Positions 25,238 through 26,443 of a stretch of DNA of 26,443 nucleotides are shown in pieces. Positions within the stretch are counted from its first letter, which is position 1. Each line of letters opens with the position of its first letter. Made by a program: the position numbers and the translations under genes. A model generated the notes under the pieces. The model had not been told where the DNA came from and did no database searches. It saw only the letters and a program-made list of their open reading frames with translations. The stretch is taken from positions 1 to 26,443 of the forward strand of contig CAZITB010000026.1 of NCBI GenBank assembly GCA_964542055.1. Direction: 5' to 3'. The DNA comes from CAZITB01 sp964542055. GTDB taxonomy: Bacteria > Planctomycetota > Phycisphaerae > Sedimentisphaerales > CAMDDF01.

Positions 25238-25241
25238 AAAA

Positions 25242-25315
<74 letters not shown>

Positions 25316-25353
25316 TATATAAGGTTAGCGAAAGCAGGAACCTTTGTAGGTTC

Positions 25354-25426
25354 GGGGACGTAGCTCAATTGGGAGAGCGCCGCCCTTGCAAGGCGGAGGT
25401 TGTCGGTTCGATCCCGATCGTCTCCA
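25354..25426 (+). tRNA. tRNA-Ala (TGC anticodon)
   Basis: A 73-nt cloverleaf: acceptor GGGGACG pairs with CGTCTCC (one G-T), anticodon stem CCGCC/GGCGG with loop CTTGCAA (anticodon TGC at 25387-25389), T arm with GGTTCGATCC, and discriminator A. CCA is not encoded. A 5-bp hairpin GAACC/GGTTC (25338-25353) abuts its 5' end, and a GGACAT/ATGTCC hairpin (25429-25444) follows its 3' end; both may guide processing. Confidence 0.97.
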
Positions 25427-25599
25427 TTGGACATTAAAATGTCCGGTTCTTTTAAAAGTGAATAGGTGAGAAAAACAAATAAAGATTCCAAAACGCGGAA
25501 AGTATGTGATGTAAAATCACTATTTTTCATAGCGTCTAAGTATCTATCATTGTGTCTAAAAAAATAAACTAGGCGTCCATTTCAATCTTTGATTGATAT

Positions 25600-26443
25600 G
25601 GTCAAGTTACTAAGGGTATATGGGGGATGTCTAGGTGTCGAGAGGCGATGAAGGACGTAGTAGGCTGCGATAAGCCCGGGGCAGGTGCCAAACAACCATT
25701 AATCCCGGGATCTCCGAATGGGTAACCCATAATGACTGGGCAACCAGATCATTATATTCATGAATGAATTCATAGTTCATGAAGGCCAACGCAGGGAACT
25801 GAAACATCTAAGTACCTGCAGGAAAGGAAATCAATTGAGACTCCGTAAGTAGCGGCGAGCGAAATCGGAAATAGCCCAAACCAGAGAGCTTGCTCTTTGG
25901 GGTTGCGGGCAACAGTTAGGAGTTACAAAGATATTGTCATCAAAATCCTCTGGAAAGTGGAACCATAGAAGGTGACAGTCCTGTATGTTAACGCAATATC
26001 CTCCGTTATGCTGTTGTACCAGAGTAGCGTCGGGCTCGTGGAACCTGGCGTGAAGCAGGGTGGACCACCATCCAAGGCTAAGTACTCCTCGACAACCAAT
26101 AGTGAAAAGTAGCGCGAGCGAAAGATGAAAAGAACCCTTATAAAGGGAGTTAAAAGAACCTGAAACCATATACTTACAAGCTGTAGGAGCCCTATGCCTT
26201 CGGGAATGGGTGACTGCGTGCCTTTTGCATAATGAGCCGGCGAGTTATCATTTGTGGCAAGGTTAAGCATTTAAGATGCGGAGCCGTAGCGAAAGCGAGT
26301 CTGAATAGGGCGATTAAGTCGCAGGTGGTAGACGCGAAACCAAGTGATCTACCCATGGCCAGGCTGAAGGGACGGTAAAACGTCCTGAAGGGCCGAACCC
26401 ACTAACGTTGAAAAGTTAGGGGATGAGCTGTGGGGAGGAGTAA
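25600..26443 (+). rRNA. rrl: 23S ribosomal RNA, 5' part (3' truncated by window end)
   Basis: The sequence from GGTCAAGTTACTAAGGGTAT onward aligns by eye with the 5' end of bacterial 23S rRNA. Landmarks are GAGGCGATGAAGGACGTAGT, CTGCGATAAGC, GGGAACTGAAACATCTAAGT, AGTAGCGGCGAGCGAAA, CCAAGGCTAAGTACTCC, GAAAAGAACC, GAACCTGAAACCATA, TGACTGCGTGCCTTTTGCAT and GTGATCTACCCATGGCCAGG. About 844 nt are present, reaching roughly E. coli position 820 (domains I and part of II); the rest lies beyond the window. A TCAATC/GATTGA hairpin (25582-25596) sits just before the mature 5' end, whose exact base is approximate. Confidence 0.97.

Larger units (their letters stand above)
24773..25241 (+). other. Promoter and leader region of the tRNA-23S operon; no 16S gene
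   Basis: 469 bases between the divergent sensor-kinase gene and tRNA-Ile. It is very A+T rich up to about 25100 and holds the two promoters, a boxA-like site and a leader helix listed separately. I searched it for 16S 3'-end landmarks (the anti-Shine-Dalgarno CCTCC region and the sequences before it) and found none. It is also too short to hold a 16S gene. Confidence 0.8.

Noticed and set aside
24773..25241. Possible hidden or fragmentary 16S rRNA upstream of tRNA-Ile
   Set aside because: The stretch is A+T-rich promoter sequence with no 16S landmarks and is far too short.
25831..26270. Two overlapping minus-strand frames of 112 and 115 codons
   Set aside because: Both lie antisense inside conserved 23S rRNA and have no ribosome binding site; such frames are often wrongly annotated as proteins.

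Overview
The window reads as a chromosomal segment of a Gram-negative, heterotrophic bacterium. It most resembles the Planctomycetota, class Phycisphaerae (Sedimentisphaerales-like). This is an inference from three things: short dockerin-like EF-hand tails on two exported proteins, a split rRNA operon, and a glycan-oriented TonB/SSS-symporter gene content with moderate-to-low G+C. No 16S gene is present to settle it.

Layout. 1-216 (+) is the 3' end of an exported protein with a dockerin-like tail. 636-4781 (+) holds a secreted glycoside-hydrolase-like protein followed by a sodium:solute symporter, a small saccharide-use cassette. 4880-12982 (-) encodes, in transcription order, an exported right-handed beta-helix-like protein with a dockerin-like tail, a TPR lipoprotein overlapping a TonB-dependent receptor by 7 nt, and a Sel1-repeat lipoprotein. 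13204-19132 (-) is a six-gene TonB2-type energizing operon: DUF3450, TtpC-like MotA/TolQ/ExbB protein, ExbB, ExbD, TonB, TPR protein. 19535-24739 (-) carries purD, an OsmC-family gene and a two-gene histidine-kinase system. 24773-26443 (+) is a ribosomal unit: tandem promoters, tRNA-Ile(GAT), tRNA-Ala(TGC) and the 5' third of 23S rRNA, with no 16S gene upstream.

How it fits together. The TonB2-type complex in the inner membrane would power the outer-membrane receptor encoded next to it. The beta-helix protein and the TPR and Sel1 lipoproteins are candidate surface or periplasmic accessories. Supporting a common programme, a promoter-like motif (TAATCAT, 16-18 nt, then G/T-ATAA) precedes three of the transcription units: receptor, beta-helix protein and TonB operon. 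The most unusual protein is the TtpC-like subunit, which carries an MgtE-like pair of CBS domains at its cytoplasmic C-terminus. This suggests that the proton-motive-force motor is gated by a cytoplasmic ligand.

No CRISPR array, insertion sequence, prophage or attachment site was recognised.
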